This document shows, piece after piece, positions 1 through 5,548 of a DNA stretch of 5,702 nt (the first letter of the stretch is position 1; each line of letters opens with the position of its first letter). Source of the stretch: Flavobacteriales bacterium (GTDB taxonomy: Bacteria; Bacteroidota; Bacteroidia; Flavobacteriales_E; Vicingaceae); the NCBI GenBank assembly GCA_029262915.1, contig JAJCYN010000229.1:1-5702 (forward strand), in the 5' to 3' direction. Under the pieces are notes generated by a model. It was not told the DNA's origin and did no database searches. It worked only from the letters and a program-made list of their open reading frames with translations. Made by a program: the position numbers and the translations under genes.

Positions 1-146
1 GCTGCATCAGCATCTTCACATTCAGATTTAGATACGTCATCAGTAGTTGTTGTTGTTCCTAGTACTGTACATTCACATGCATCTTTACTACAAGACGTAA
101 ATGCTAATCCACCTAAGATAACAGCAAAAAATAATACTTTTTTCAT
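1..146 (-). CDS. Small Cys-rich lipoprotein, 3' end outside window (paralogue of the 264-452 gene)
   Basis: This open frame starts at ATG 146 and runs off the left edge, giving 48 whole codons. The N-terminus MKKVLFFAVILGGLAFTSC is a lipoprotein signal peptide: two lysines, a hydrophobic core, then FTSC with the lipidated Cys at residue 19. The mature part begins CSKDACEC, then has a run of five Thr, an acidic DD and a further Cys at residue 43. Cys24 and Cys26 have the same spacing from Cys19 as in the neighbouring gene (C-x4-C-x-C), so the two are paralogues. The charged residues just after the lipidated Cys resemble the lipoprotein export signal described in Bacteroidota, so exposure on the cell surface is possible (inference). 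No enzymatic motif is visible and the function is unknown. It has its own promoter candidate at 181-210. Confidence 0.75.
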   Translation of the reverse strand, partial: MKKVLFFAVILGGLAFTSCSKDACECTVLGTTTTTDDVSKSECEDADA

Positions 147-180
147 AACAATTGTTTTTTAATTAATAATTTTAAGCCTG

Positions 181-210
181 CAAGATATAATCTTTTTTAC
201 AAGATTCAAA
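181..210 (-). promoter_or_regulatory. Candidate Bacteroidota promoter for the 1-146 lipoprotein gene
   Basis: Read on the minus strand, TTTG (210-207) is followed after 19 bases by TATCTTG (187-181). This fits the Bacteroidota pattern TTTG-N19-TAnnTTTG apart from one missing T in the second element. The element ends 34 bases before the ATG. The paralogous gene has its TAnnTTTG element 36 bases before its ATG, so the two leaders align. The spacer holds AAGAT/ATCTT inverted copies (182-194 and 201-205). Confidence 0.45.
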
Positions 211-263
211 AAAAACTGTGCTTAACATCGTTTTTTAATAAATGAAGTCAGTTAAATTACCAA

Positions 264-452
264 CTATTCGATTGCACAACTAGCACCGCCAATTTCTGCT
301 AAGCTACAAGCCTCACTTAAAGTAGCACCTGCATCTTCAGCATCATCTTCAGTAATAGTAATACCACTATCACAAACACACTCATCAGAACCACAAGAGG
401 TAAAAACAATACTTCCTCCCATAATAATTACAACATATAATAATTTTTTCAT
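264..452 (-). CDS. Small Cys-rich acidic lipoprotein, 62 aa
   Basis: The protein starts at ATG 452. The frame could be opened further at a TTG at 491, but that would add 13 residues in front of a complete signal peptide and would cover the promoter, so it is rejected. The signal peptide is MKKLLYVVIIMGGSIVFTSC with lipidated Cys20. The mature chain is only about 43 residues, very acidic (ITITEDDAEDAG), and has four more cysteines at 25, 27, 49 and 59. These could form two disulfides or a metal site (inference). It ends GGASCAIE. The sequence after the Cys (GSDE) is acidic and resembles the Bacteroidota surface-export signal. Spacing C-x4-C-x-C, the ITITEDD/TTTTTDD segment and the 24 bases before the ATG (19 identical) are shared with the 1-146 gene 117 bases downstream. 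I recall similar short lipoproteins in flavobacteria but know no function for them. Confidence 0.8.
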   Translation of the reverse strand: MKKLLYVVIIMGGSIVFTSCGSDECVCDSGITITEDDAEDAGATLSEACSLAEIGGASCAIE

Positions 453-488
453 AACAATATTCTTTTGATTAATAGTTAAATATTTTTC

Positions 489-496
489 CAAAGCTA
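489..496 (-). promoter_or_regulatory. Candidate -7 promoter element for the 62-aa lipoprotein gene
   Basis: On the minus strand TAGCTTTG is an exact match to the Bacteroidota -7 consensus TAnnTTTG and lies 36 bases before the ATG at 452. It begins one base after the T-tract of the terminator at 498-535. The -33 position therefore falls inside the terminator hairpin, where only TTTT and no TTTG is found. Confidence 0.5.
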
Positions 497-497
497 T

Positions 498-535
498 AAA
501 AAAAAGGCTCTCGAAAAAAATCGAGAGCCTTTTTT
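498..535 (-). terminator. Intrinsic terminator of the OmpA/TPR lipoprotein gene (bidirectional)
   Basis: A perfect 9-bp stem, GGCTCTCGA (506-514) against TCGAGAGCC (521-529), closes a 6-base A loop. It is flanked by eight A (498-505) and six T (530-535), so it has a T-tract when read on either strand. It lies 17 bases past the stop of the 553-2271 gene and ends that transcript before the small lipoprotein gene. No gene on the plus strand converges on it. Confidence 0.92.
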
Positions 536-552
536 ATCAACGTTTTATTTTC

Positions 553-2271
553 TTAGTTAACTGCCGATTGAAAATCAGCGTTATCTCTAGATTTAATAAA
601 CTCAGCATCTCCTTTAGCTTTAGCTTTTAAAGCAGCATCTTTAGAAGTTGCCGTTTTTAAATTATTAATCATCATATCATTATCTCCACTTCTTGCTCCA
701 GCAATTGCTTTTAAGTAATAAGATAATGCTTCGTCTTTATCATCAGATCCATCAACAACAGCACCTATTGAATTATTTCCATTTAATAGTTGTGCTAACG
801 CTGAGTTAAATGAATTAACACCAGAGTAGTTAGAAGTGGCAGAAGCATAATCACCTTTTATAATGTTGATGATTCCGTTGTTTTGTGCAACTTCTCCACC
901 TGCACCAGAAGCGTTGTTATAATACTCCATAGCTGCATCTAAGTTTCCATTTAACCTTTCGATAACACCTAAGTTATTTTGAATAATAGGGTTATTAGCA
1001 GAAAGTCCATTTGCTTTTTCAAATTCTGCCTTAGCATCACTTAGTTTGTTTTGAGAAACATAAATGAATCCAACATTGTTAGGTCCTCTCCAATCACCTG
1101 AATGGATAGAAGAAACACTTTTGTAAATAGATTCCTTTTTAGCAACATCATCATACAACGTAGCTGCATACAACATTTGCTCTACATCTAAAGAATCAAT
1201 TTTAGTGTCAACTAACGCTTTAATTTCATCATCAGTTAAGTTATGATGTTTCATTATTAAATTACATTGAGATCTTCTTAATTGAGGAAGTACCTTTTTT
1301 TGAACTTGTGTATAAGTGGCAGCTAAATTTTTAATTTCTTCCTCTCTTTTAGCTCCATCTTTGTATGTCTCTAAAACTCTAATGATTAATTCTTTATCTT
1401 TAATATCAGATGCTTGCATCATAGATTTAAATCCTGTCCAATCTTCACCTTTTCCATTGGCAGTAGAAAATCCTTCAGGAATTTCAATTTTAGCCCTTTT
1501 TAAGATCGACTCGATTGCTTTAGCAGCAGAAGCAGCTCTTTCATTAGCTAAATTCTCATTCTTACTTAACTCACCCTCTGGAGAAGCATAAGCACTAATA
1601 GATAAACCGTTAAACTCCATCTTCACATCTTCTTTCCATCCTTTAAATTTAGCTTTTAACTCCTTTATATCACTATCAGACATTTCACTACCTCTAACTG
1701 TAGAGTTACTCACTAAGTAATGAATTTCCACATTGTTATCTTCTAATGTGAATTTCACAAACTTATCAGCAGCAGCAATAGCTTTATCAGAAGACATCAC
1801 TAACTTAGGAGTAATGATTGTTCCATCACCGACTTTTCTAGGATCTAAATCTTTCGTTTTTCCTTTGTACTCTCCAGTTACTCTTAATTCTACAGTAGCA
1901 ACTTCCATTCCTTCTTTGTAAGGAATTTTCGCTGAATGAGAAAAACTTCCTCCTGATTCATACTTAATAGTTGTTCCTTCTGCTTCAGAAACTTCACCTT
2001 TTAGTTTTAAAGGATCAAATGATTCAGAATTATCTCCATAAACTAATACTGGAGTAACAGTCGCAGAGACTTTCTTGTTAAAATATTTTGCAGGAAAACT
2101 TCCTGAAAATGTAACTGCAATCGTATCTCCATGCATTTCAACTGGATTTGGAGTAAGTTCATAATTTACTTCTCCTTGTCTTTTTATCATTTTGGCTAAT
2201 GGGTTACACGCCATTAATACAGTAGATGCGACAACAACTAATGTTAATAATTTTGAATTTCGATTTTTCAT
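553..2271 (-). CDS. Lipoprotein with variant OmpA-like domain and C-terminal TPR repeats, 572 aa
   Basis: The signal peptide ends LMAC, with lipidated Cys22. It is followed by NPLAK, which lacks the acidic surface-export signal, so the protein probably faces the periplasm from the outer membrane (inference). Residues about 35-190 are rich in alternating beta-type strands (ELTPNPVEMHGDTIAVTFSG and onward). Residues about 215-340 look like an OmpA-like domain: SISAYASPEGE at 224-234, then N-L-A-x-x-R-A at 240-246, GEDW at 275-278 and LPQLRR at 328-333. I recall this YASPEG...LRR layout from Bacteroidales fimbria-related OmpA-like proteins. The Asp that binds peptidoglycan in classical OmpA domains (GYTD) is Ser230 here, while the Arg (245) is kept. 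Residues about 362-525 contain at least three TPRs, the clearest at 396-429 and 430-460 (NNVGFIY..A..EFEKA; NNLGVIERL..A.EYY). This suggests a periplasmic scaffold or envelope-assembly role, but no partner is encoded nearby. It differs from PorE/SprE, which have a beta-propeller. The exact function is unknown. Confidence 0.85.
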   Translation of the reverse strand: MKNRNSKLLTLVVVASTVLMACNPLAKMIKRQGEVNYELTPNPVEMHGDTIAVTFSGSFPAKYFNKKVSATVTPVLVYGDNSESFDPLKLKGEVSEAEGTTIKYESGGSFSHSAKIPYKEGMEVATVELRVTGEYKGKTKDLDPRKVGDGTIITPKLVMSSDKAIAAADKFVKFTLEDNNVEIHYLVSNSTVRGSEMSDSDIKELKAKFKGWKEDVKMEFNGLSISAYASPEGELSKNENLANERAASAAKAIESILKRAKIEIPEGFSTANGKGEDWTGFKSMMQASDIKDKELIIRVLETYKDGAKREEEIKNLAATYTQVQKKVLPQLRRSQCNLIMKHHNLTDDEIKALVDTKIDSLDVEQMLYAATLYDDVAKKESIYKSVSSIHSGDWRGPNNVGFIYVSQNKLSDAKAEFEKANGLSANNPIIQNNLGVIERLNGNLDAAMEYYNNASGAGGEVAQNNGIINIIKGDYASATSNYSGVNSFNSALAQLLNGNNSIGAVVDGSDDKDEALSYYLKAIAGARSGDNDMMINNLKTATSKDAALKAKAKGDAEFIKSRDNADFQSAVN

Positions 2272-2324
2272 CTTTATAAGGTTATGCTTTTAAAAATCTA
2301 TTTTTTAGTTAACTTTTTCAACTG

Positions 2325-2362
2325 CAATGATAGTCAATAGTTTTTATATTTAAAAAACTATT
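2325..2362 (-). promoter_or_regulatory. AT-rich inverted repeat and weak promoter candidate upstream of the OmpA/TPR lipoprotein
   Basis: Perfect 10-base arms AATAGTTTTT (2336-2345) and AAAAACTATT (2353-2362) flank a 7-base centre. There is no T-tract past the arms on either strand, so it is a poor terminator for folK. On the minus strand TATCATTG (2332-2325) matches the -7 consensus TAnnTTTG at all but one position and lies 53 bases before the ATG at 2271. The arms fall in the expected -33 to -7 spacer, as an operator would. The -33 element is poor (TTTT). Confidence 0.3.
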
Positions 2363-2380
2363 TAACATTATCTAAAATTT

Positions 2381-2896
2381 TTAATCTAAAACTCTGATTA
2401 CTTGCAACTTATCTTTGCATTTATTTTTAAGTTCTAGTACTGTTCTCCTTAATATTGGGTGCCTAAAATCAGGAATTATTTCAGCTAATGGAAAAAGTAC
2501 AAAATTTCGATCCTGAATGTATGGGTGCGGAACAACTAAATCAATAGAATCGATAATTTTATCTTCATAAAAAAGTACATCAATATCGATAACCCTTTCT
2601 TGCCATTTTTCTTTCTTTTTTCTAACCCTTCCTCTCTCTAACTCAACTTCCAAACATATTTTCAATACCTCTTCTGGAGTTAAACAAGTATCCATAACAA
2701 TTACTTGATTTAAAAAATCTGGTTGAATTTCAACTCCCCAAGCTTTTGTTCTATATATAGAAGAACCCATAATTAACTCCCCTAAGTTTTTTTTCAACTG
2801 TTTAATTGAGTTACTAAAAGTCTGTTTAACATCCCCCACATTACCTCCTAAAGATAAAACTACTCTATTATTCCGTTTATCAATTTCTGTAACCAT
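2381..2896 (-). CDS. folK: FolK, 2-amino-4-hydroxy-6-hydroxymethyldihydropteridine diphosphokinase (HPPK), 171 aa
   Basis: HPPK transfers pyrophosphate from ATP to 6-hydroxymethyl-7,8-dihydropterin, making the substrate that dihydropteroate synthase joins to p-aminobenzoate in folate synthesis. It acts in the cytoplasm. Family motifs appear in order: LSLGGNVGD at 14-22, SSIYRTKAWG at 45-54, FLNQVI at 61-66, then ELERGRVRKKKEKWQERVIDID at 85-106, and VPHPYIQDRNFVLFPLAEI at 122-140. Against the E. coli enzyme, Arg90, Trp98 and Arg101 match the ATP/pterin-contacting Arg82, Trp89 and Arg92. Asp104 and Asp106 match the two magnesium-binding aspartates, and His124 and Arg130 match His115 and Arg121. 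One extra residue sits between Arg90 and Trp98. The length is normal for the family. It is transcribed alone, divergently from sppA, and no other folate gene is in the window. The promoter candidate is at 2942-2971. Confidence 0.97.
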   Translation of the reverse strand: MVTEIDKRNNRVVLSLGGNVGDVKQTFSNSIKQLKKNLGELIMGSSIYRTKAWGVEIQPDFLNQVIVMDTCLTPEEVLKICLEVELERGRVRKKKEKWQERVIDIDVLFYEDKIIDSIDLVVPHPYIQDRNFVLFPLAEIIPDFRHPILRRTVLELKNKCKDKLQVIRVLD

Positions 2897-2916
2897 TGGT
2901 GTATTTATTAAATAAT

Positions 2917-2927
2917 GTGTTCAACAC
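2917..2927. promoter_or_regulatory. Perfect palindrome GTGTTcAACAC in the folK leader
   Basis: Two 5-base arms meet around one central C, in the 75-base region between folK and sppA. The site would lie in the folK 5' leader just downstream of its predicted transcription start. It is the right size for a small operator half-site pair, but no regulator is known for it and the role is inference. Confidence 0.3.
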
Positions 2928-2933
2928 TAATTC

Positions 2934-2949
2934 TACTTTTACAAAAGTA
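2934..2949 (+). promoter_or_regulatory. Inverted repeat TACTTTT-ac-AAAAGTA with candidate sppA -7 element
   Basis: Seven-base perfect arms (2934-2940 and 2943-2949) surround AC. The right arm, read on the minus strand, is the folK -7 element. The left arm, read on the plus strand, gives TACTTTTA, one base short of TAnnTTTG and 30 bases before the sppA ATG. No TTTG is found at a good -33 distance on the plus strand, so the sppA assignment is weaker. Confidence 0.35.
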
Positions 2950-2971
2950 AAACAACTTAATCTTATTCAAA
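2942..2971 (-). promoter_or_regulatory. Promoter of folK (TTTG-N18-TACTTTTG)
   Basis: On the minus strand TTTG (2971-2968) is followed after 18 bases by TACTTTTG (2949-2942), an exact match to the Bacteroidota TAnnTTTG element. The predicted leader is about 40 bases. The -33 element directly abuts the sppA start codon and shares no room with any other gene on its own strand. Confidence 0.65.
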
Positions 2972-4765
2972 ATGAAACAATTTTTTAAATTTATGTTTGC
3001 AAGCATGATAGGGACTTTTATCACTATTATGCTAGCCAGTATCTTATCAATGGTTATCTTCTTTGCAATGTTAGGAGGTGTTATGTCATCTGTATCTGAT
3101 GATAGTAAAAAAGTAACTAAAGTAGAAAACAACTCTGTATTACATATTAAATTAAATACTGCTATACAAGATAGAACATCTGACAATCCTTTAGAAAATT
3201 TCAATTTCAACACTTTTGAAGCATCGAATAATTTAGGATTAGATCAAATTCTTTCAACTGTTGAAAAAGCTAAAAATGATGATAGAATAAAAGGTATTTA
3301 CCTCGATTTGACGTCTATAAATACAGGAATGGCAACTGTTGAGGAAATCAGAAACGCATTAAATGATTTCAAAAAATCTAAAAAATGGATTATTAGTTAC
3401 TCAGAAATTTATACTCAAAAAACATACTATTTAGCTTCTGTTGCTGATAAAGTTTACTTGAATCCTGCGGGAATTATGGAACTTAGAGGTTTAGCTAACC
3501 AACTAATGTTTTTCAAAAATATGTTAGAAAAATTAGAAATTGATGTTCAAATTATTCGTCACGGTAAATTTAAAAGTGCGGTTGAGCCATTTATGTTAGA
3601 AAAGATGAGCGACTCTAACAGAGAGCAAATGCAGAAAATTCTAAATACAATGTGGGGAAGTATGCTTAACCAAGTATCTGGAAGTAGAAATATTAAAATT
3701 GATAAAATCAATAAATTAGCAGATCAACTAAAAATACAAGATGCAAAAGATGCGAAAAAATACAATTTTGTAGATGGATTGATGTACAAGGATGAATTAT
3801 TAGCTGAATTAGGCAAAAAATTTAAGATTGATGAAGATGATGAAATTCAATATGTGAGTTTAGGGAAATATGCTAACGCAAAACTAAAGGGTGCTAAGAA
3901 AAATTCATCTGAAAATAAAATTGCAGTAATTTATGCAAGTGGAAATATTGTTAGTGGGAAAAGCACAAAAGAGGATATGGGTTCTGAAACTATTTCTACA
4001 GCCATTAGAACAGCAAGATTAGATGATGACGTAAAAGCAATCGTGTTAAGAGTTAATTCTCCTGGAGGAAGTGCTTTAGCATCTGATGTAATGTGGAGAG
4101 AGGTTGTATTGGCTAAAAAAGCAAAACCAGTTGTTGTTTCTATGGGAGATGTAGCTGCTTCTGGCGGTTACTACATTGCTTGTGCCGCAGATAAAATTGT
4201 TGCCAGCGAAAAAACCATAACAGGTTCAATTGGAGTTTTTGGAGTAATTCCAAATATGCAAGGATTTTTTAACAATAAAATGGGAATTACATTTGATGGT
4301 GTTAAAACAAATGAACATGGCGATATTATGACCATTTTTAGACCACTAACTGCTGAAGAAAAAGACATTATTCAATTAGGAGTAGAAAAAATTTATAATG
4401 ATTTTATTACTAAAGTTGCTAAAGGAAGGGACATGACTAAAGAAGAAATTGATTCTATTGGACAAGGTAGAGTTTGGGTTGGTTTAGATGCTTTAGAAAT
4501 AGGGTTAGTGGACGAAATTGGTGGGCTAAACAAAGCTATTGACATAGCCAAAGATTTAGCTAAATTAAAAAACTATAAATTGGATAATTACCCTAAAAGA
4601 CAAGATCCTTTTGAACAATTACTAAAAGAATTATCAGGTGATATTGAAGCGAGAATGGTGAAAAACAGTTTGGGTGAAAACTATAAGTATTACCAAAAAA
4701 TGCAATCCATAAGAAACCATACTGGCGTTGTAGCACGTATGCCTTTTGATATGGATATTCATTAA
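2972..4765 (+). CDS. sppA: SppA, signal peptide peptidase, 67-kDa type, 597 aa
   Basis: SppA is a membrane-bound serine protease that degrades signal peptides left in the membrane after protein export. An N-terminal hydrophobic segment at about residues 8-38 anchors it, with the catalytic part outside the cytoplasm. The protein has the tandem two-domain architecture of the long SppA form (E. coli SppA is 618 residues). The N-terminal domain carries the catalytic lysine in GKFKSAVEPF (Lys201, matching E. coli Lys209). The C-terminal domain carries the nucleophile in DVAASGGYYIACAADKIVA (Ser397, matching E. coli Ser409). Supporting motifs are LRVNSPGGS at 359-367, TGSIGVFG at 417-424 and GRVWVGLDALEIGLVDEIGG at 499-518. 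All key residues are present. The ATG at 2972 gives a normal N-terminus, with no Shine-Dalgarno sequence before it, as is common in this phylum. The gene is transcribed alone and ends at the terminator at 4786-4817. Confidence 0.97.
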   Translation: MKQFFKFMFASMIGTFITIMLASILSMVIFFAMLGGVMSSVSDDSKKVTKVENNSVLHIKLNTAIQDRTSDNPLENFNFNTFEASNNLGLDQILSTVEKAKNDDRIKGIYLDLTSINTGMATVEEIRNALNDFKKSKKWIISYSEIYTQKTYYLASVADKVYLNPAGIMELRGLANQLMFFKNMLEKLEIDVQIIRHGKFKSAVEPFMLEKMSDSNREQMQKILNTMWGSMLNQVSGSRNIKIDKINKLADQLKIQDAKDAKKYNFVDGLMYKDELLAELGKKFKIDEDDEIQYVSLGKYANAKLKGAKKNSSENKIAVIYASGNIVSGKSTKEDMGSETISTAIRTARLDDDVKAIVLRVNSPGGSALASDVMWREVVLAKKAKPVVVSMGDVAASGGYYIACAADKIVASEKTITGSIGVFGVIPNMQGFFNNKMGITFDGVKTNEHGDIMTIFRPLTAEEKDIIQLGVEKIYNDFITKVAKGRDMTKEEIDSIGQGRVWVGLDALEIGLVDEIGGLNKAIDIAKDLAKLKNYKLDNYPKRQDPFEQLLKELSGDIEARMVKNSLGENYKYYQKMQSIRNHTGVVARMPFDMDIH

Positions 4766-4785
4766 CAATTTTAAATTAATAGTTT

Positions 4786-4817
4786 AAAAAAGGAGTTGAG
4801 TTTCAACTCCTTTTTTT
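4786..4817 (+). terminator. Intrinsic terminator of sppA
   Basis: A perfect 9-bp stem, AGGAGTTGA (4791-4799) against TCAACTCCT (4803-4811), closes a 3-base loop. Five A (4786-4790) precede it and a T-tract (4811-4817) follows. It begins 20 bases after the sppA stop. The A-tract makes it usable on the minus strand too, but no minus-strand gene ends here. Confidence 0.93.
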
Positions 4818-4822
4818 ATTTC

Positions 4823-4830
4823 TATTTTTG
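4823..4830 (+). promoter_or_regulatory. Candidate -7 promoter element for rsmE
   Basis: TATTTTTG is an exact match to TAnnTTTG, five bases after the sppA terminator T-tract and 16 bases before the rsmE ATG. The predicted leader is therefore very short, about 10 bases. At the -33 distance only TTTC (4801-4804, 18-base spacer) is found, inside the terminator hairpin. Confidence 0.5.
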
Positions 4831-4846
4831 CTATATTAATTCTATT

Positions 4847-5548
4847 ATGAATATATTTTACACCCCAGACATTACCAACGAAAAAACCTACACTATAAAT
4901 GAAAGTGAATCGAAACACGCTATTCGCGTACTACGATTAAAAGAAAATAATATTATTGTATTAGTGGATGGAAAAGGAAGTTTTTTTGAGGCTATCATCA
5001 TTAATGATAATCCAAAAAAGTGTGAAGTTCGTATCACAAACATCACAAAAGAAAGCAATATAAAACCAAAACTTCATATTGCAATTGCCCCAACTAAAAA
5101 CAATGATAGAACTGAATCGTTTATAGAAAAATGTACCGAAATCGGAATTAATGAAATAATCCCAATGCTTTGCAAACATTCAGAGCGAAAAAAAATCAAA
5201 CAAGAGCGGTTAGTTAAAACAGCTGTTTCAGCTATGAAGCAATCTTTAAAAGCAAGTTTACCTAATATAAATGAACTTAGCAGTTTTAATGATATTATAA
5301 ATAACCCTTTTAATGGCAAAAAATACATTGCTCATTGCTATAATGAAAATCAAAAACATTATAAAACCGTTTATCAAAAAGGAGAAAATAACTTAATTTT
5401 GATAGGTCCTGAAGGCGATTTTAGCACAGAAGAAGTGAAGTTGGCTATCGATAAAGGGTTTGAACCAATAACTTTAGGAGAAAGTCGTTTAAGAACAGAA
5501 ACAGCAGGAATTGTAGCTTGTACTACTTTTAATTTAATGAATGAATAA
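4847..5548 (+). CDS. rsmE: RsmE, 16S rRNA (uracil-1498-N3)-methyltransferase, 233 aa
   Basis: RsmE uses S-adenosylmethionine to methylate N3 of U1498 in the decoding region of 16S rRNA, acting on the assembled small subunit. Residues 1 to about 68 form the PUA-like RNA-binding domain, with the typical ESKHAIRVLRLKENN at 21-35. The rest is a SPOUT methyltransferase domain with a trefoil knot. Its motifs are RTESFIEKCTEIGINEIIP at 88-106, SERK at 112-115, AMKQSLKASLP at 129-139, LILIGPEGDFSTEE at 183-196 and LGESRLRTETAG at 210-221. The last two make the cofactor pocket. The start is set at ATG 4847 (MNIFYTPDI), the usual N-terminus. An upstream TTG at 4796 in the same frame lies inside the sppA terminator stem and before the promoter, so it is rejected. 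The stop overlaps the ATG of the next gene by 8 bases, so the two are probably co-transcribed and translationally coupled. Confidence 0.97.
   Translation: MNIFYTPDITNEKTYTINESESKHAIRVLRLKENNIIVLVDGKGSFFEAIIINDNPKKCEVRITNITKESNIKPKLHIAIAPTKNNDRTESFIEKCTEIGINEIIPMLCKHSERKKIKQERLVKTAVSAMKQSLKASLPNINELSSFNDIINNPFNGKKYIAHCYNENQKHYKTVYQKGENNLILIGPEGDFSTEEVKLAIDKGFEPITLGESRLRTETAGIVACTTFNLMNE

Noticed and set aside
453..491. N-terminal extension of the small lipoprotein from a TTG at 491
   Set aside because: It would bury the signal peptide behind 13 residues and include the TAGCTTTG promoter element in the coding sequence.
1316..1921. Two plus-strand open frames (1316-1591 and 1733-1921)
   Set aside because: They lie wholly inside the well-supported OmpA/TPR lipoprotein gene on the other strand and show no recognisable domain. 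The Ser/Leu/Ala-rich product is typical of antisense reading.
2908..3213. Minus-strand 101-codon frame overlapping the sppA start
   Set aside because: It is antisense to the SppA membrane segment, covers the folK promoter and has no family resemblance.
4171..4368. Minus-strand 65-codon frame inside sppA
   Set aside because: It is antisense to the SppA catalytic serine region, which is conserved on the plus strand.
4796..4846. N-terminal extension of RsmE from a TTG at 4796
   Set aside because: It starts within the sppA terminator stem and precedes the rsmE promoter element. RsmE proteins begin at the MNIFYTPDI equivalent.
4961..5328. Two overlapping minus-strand frames inside rsmE
   Set aside because: They are antisense to conserved RsmE motifs and overlap each other. 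Their hydrophobic, Phe-rich composition is an artefact of AT-rich coding.
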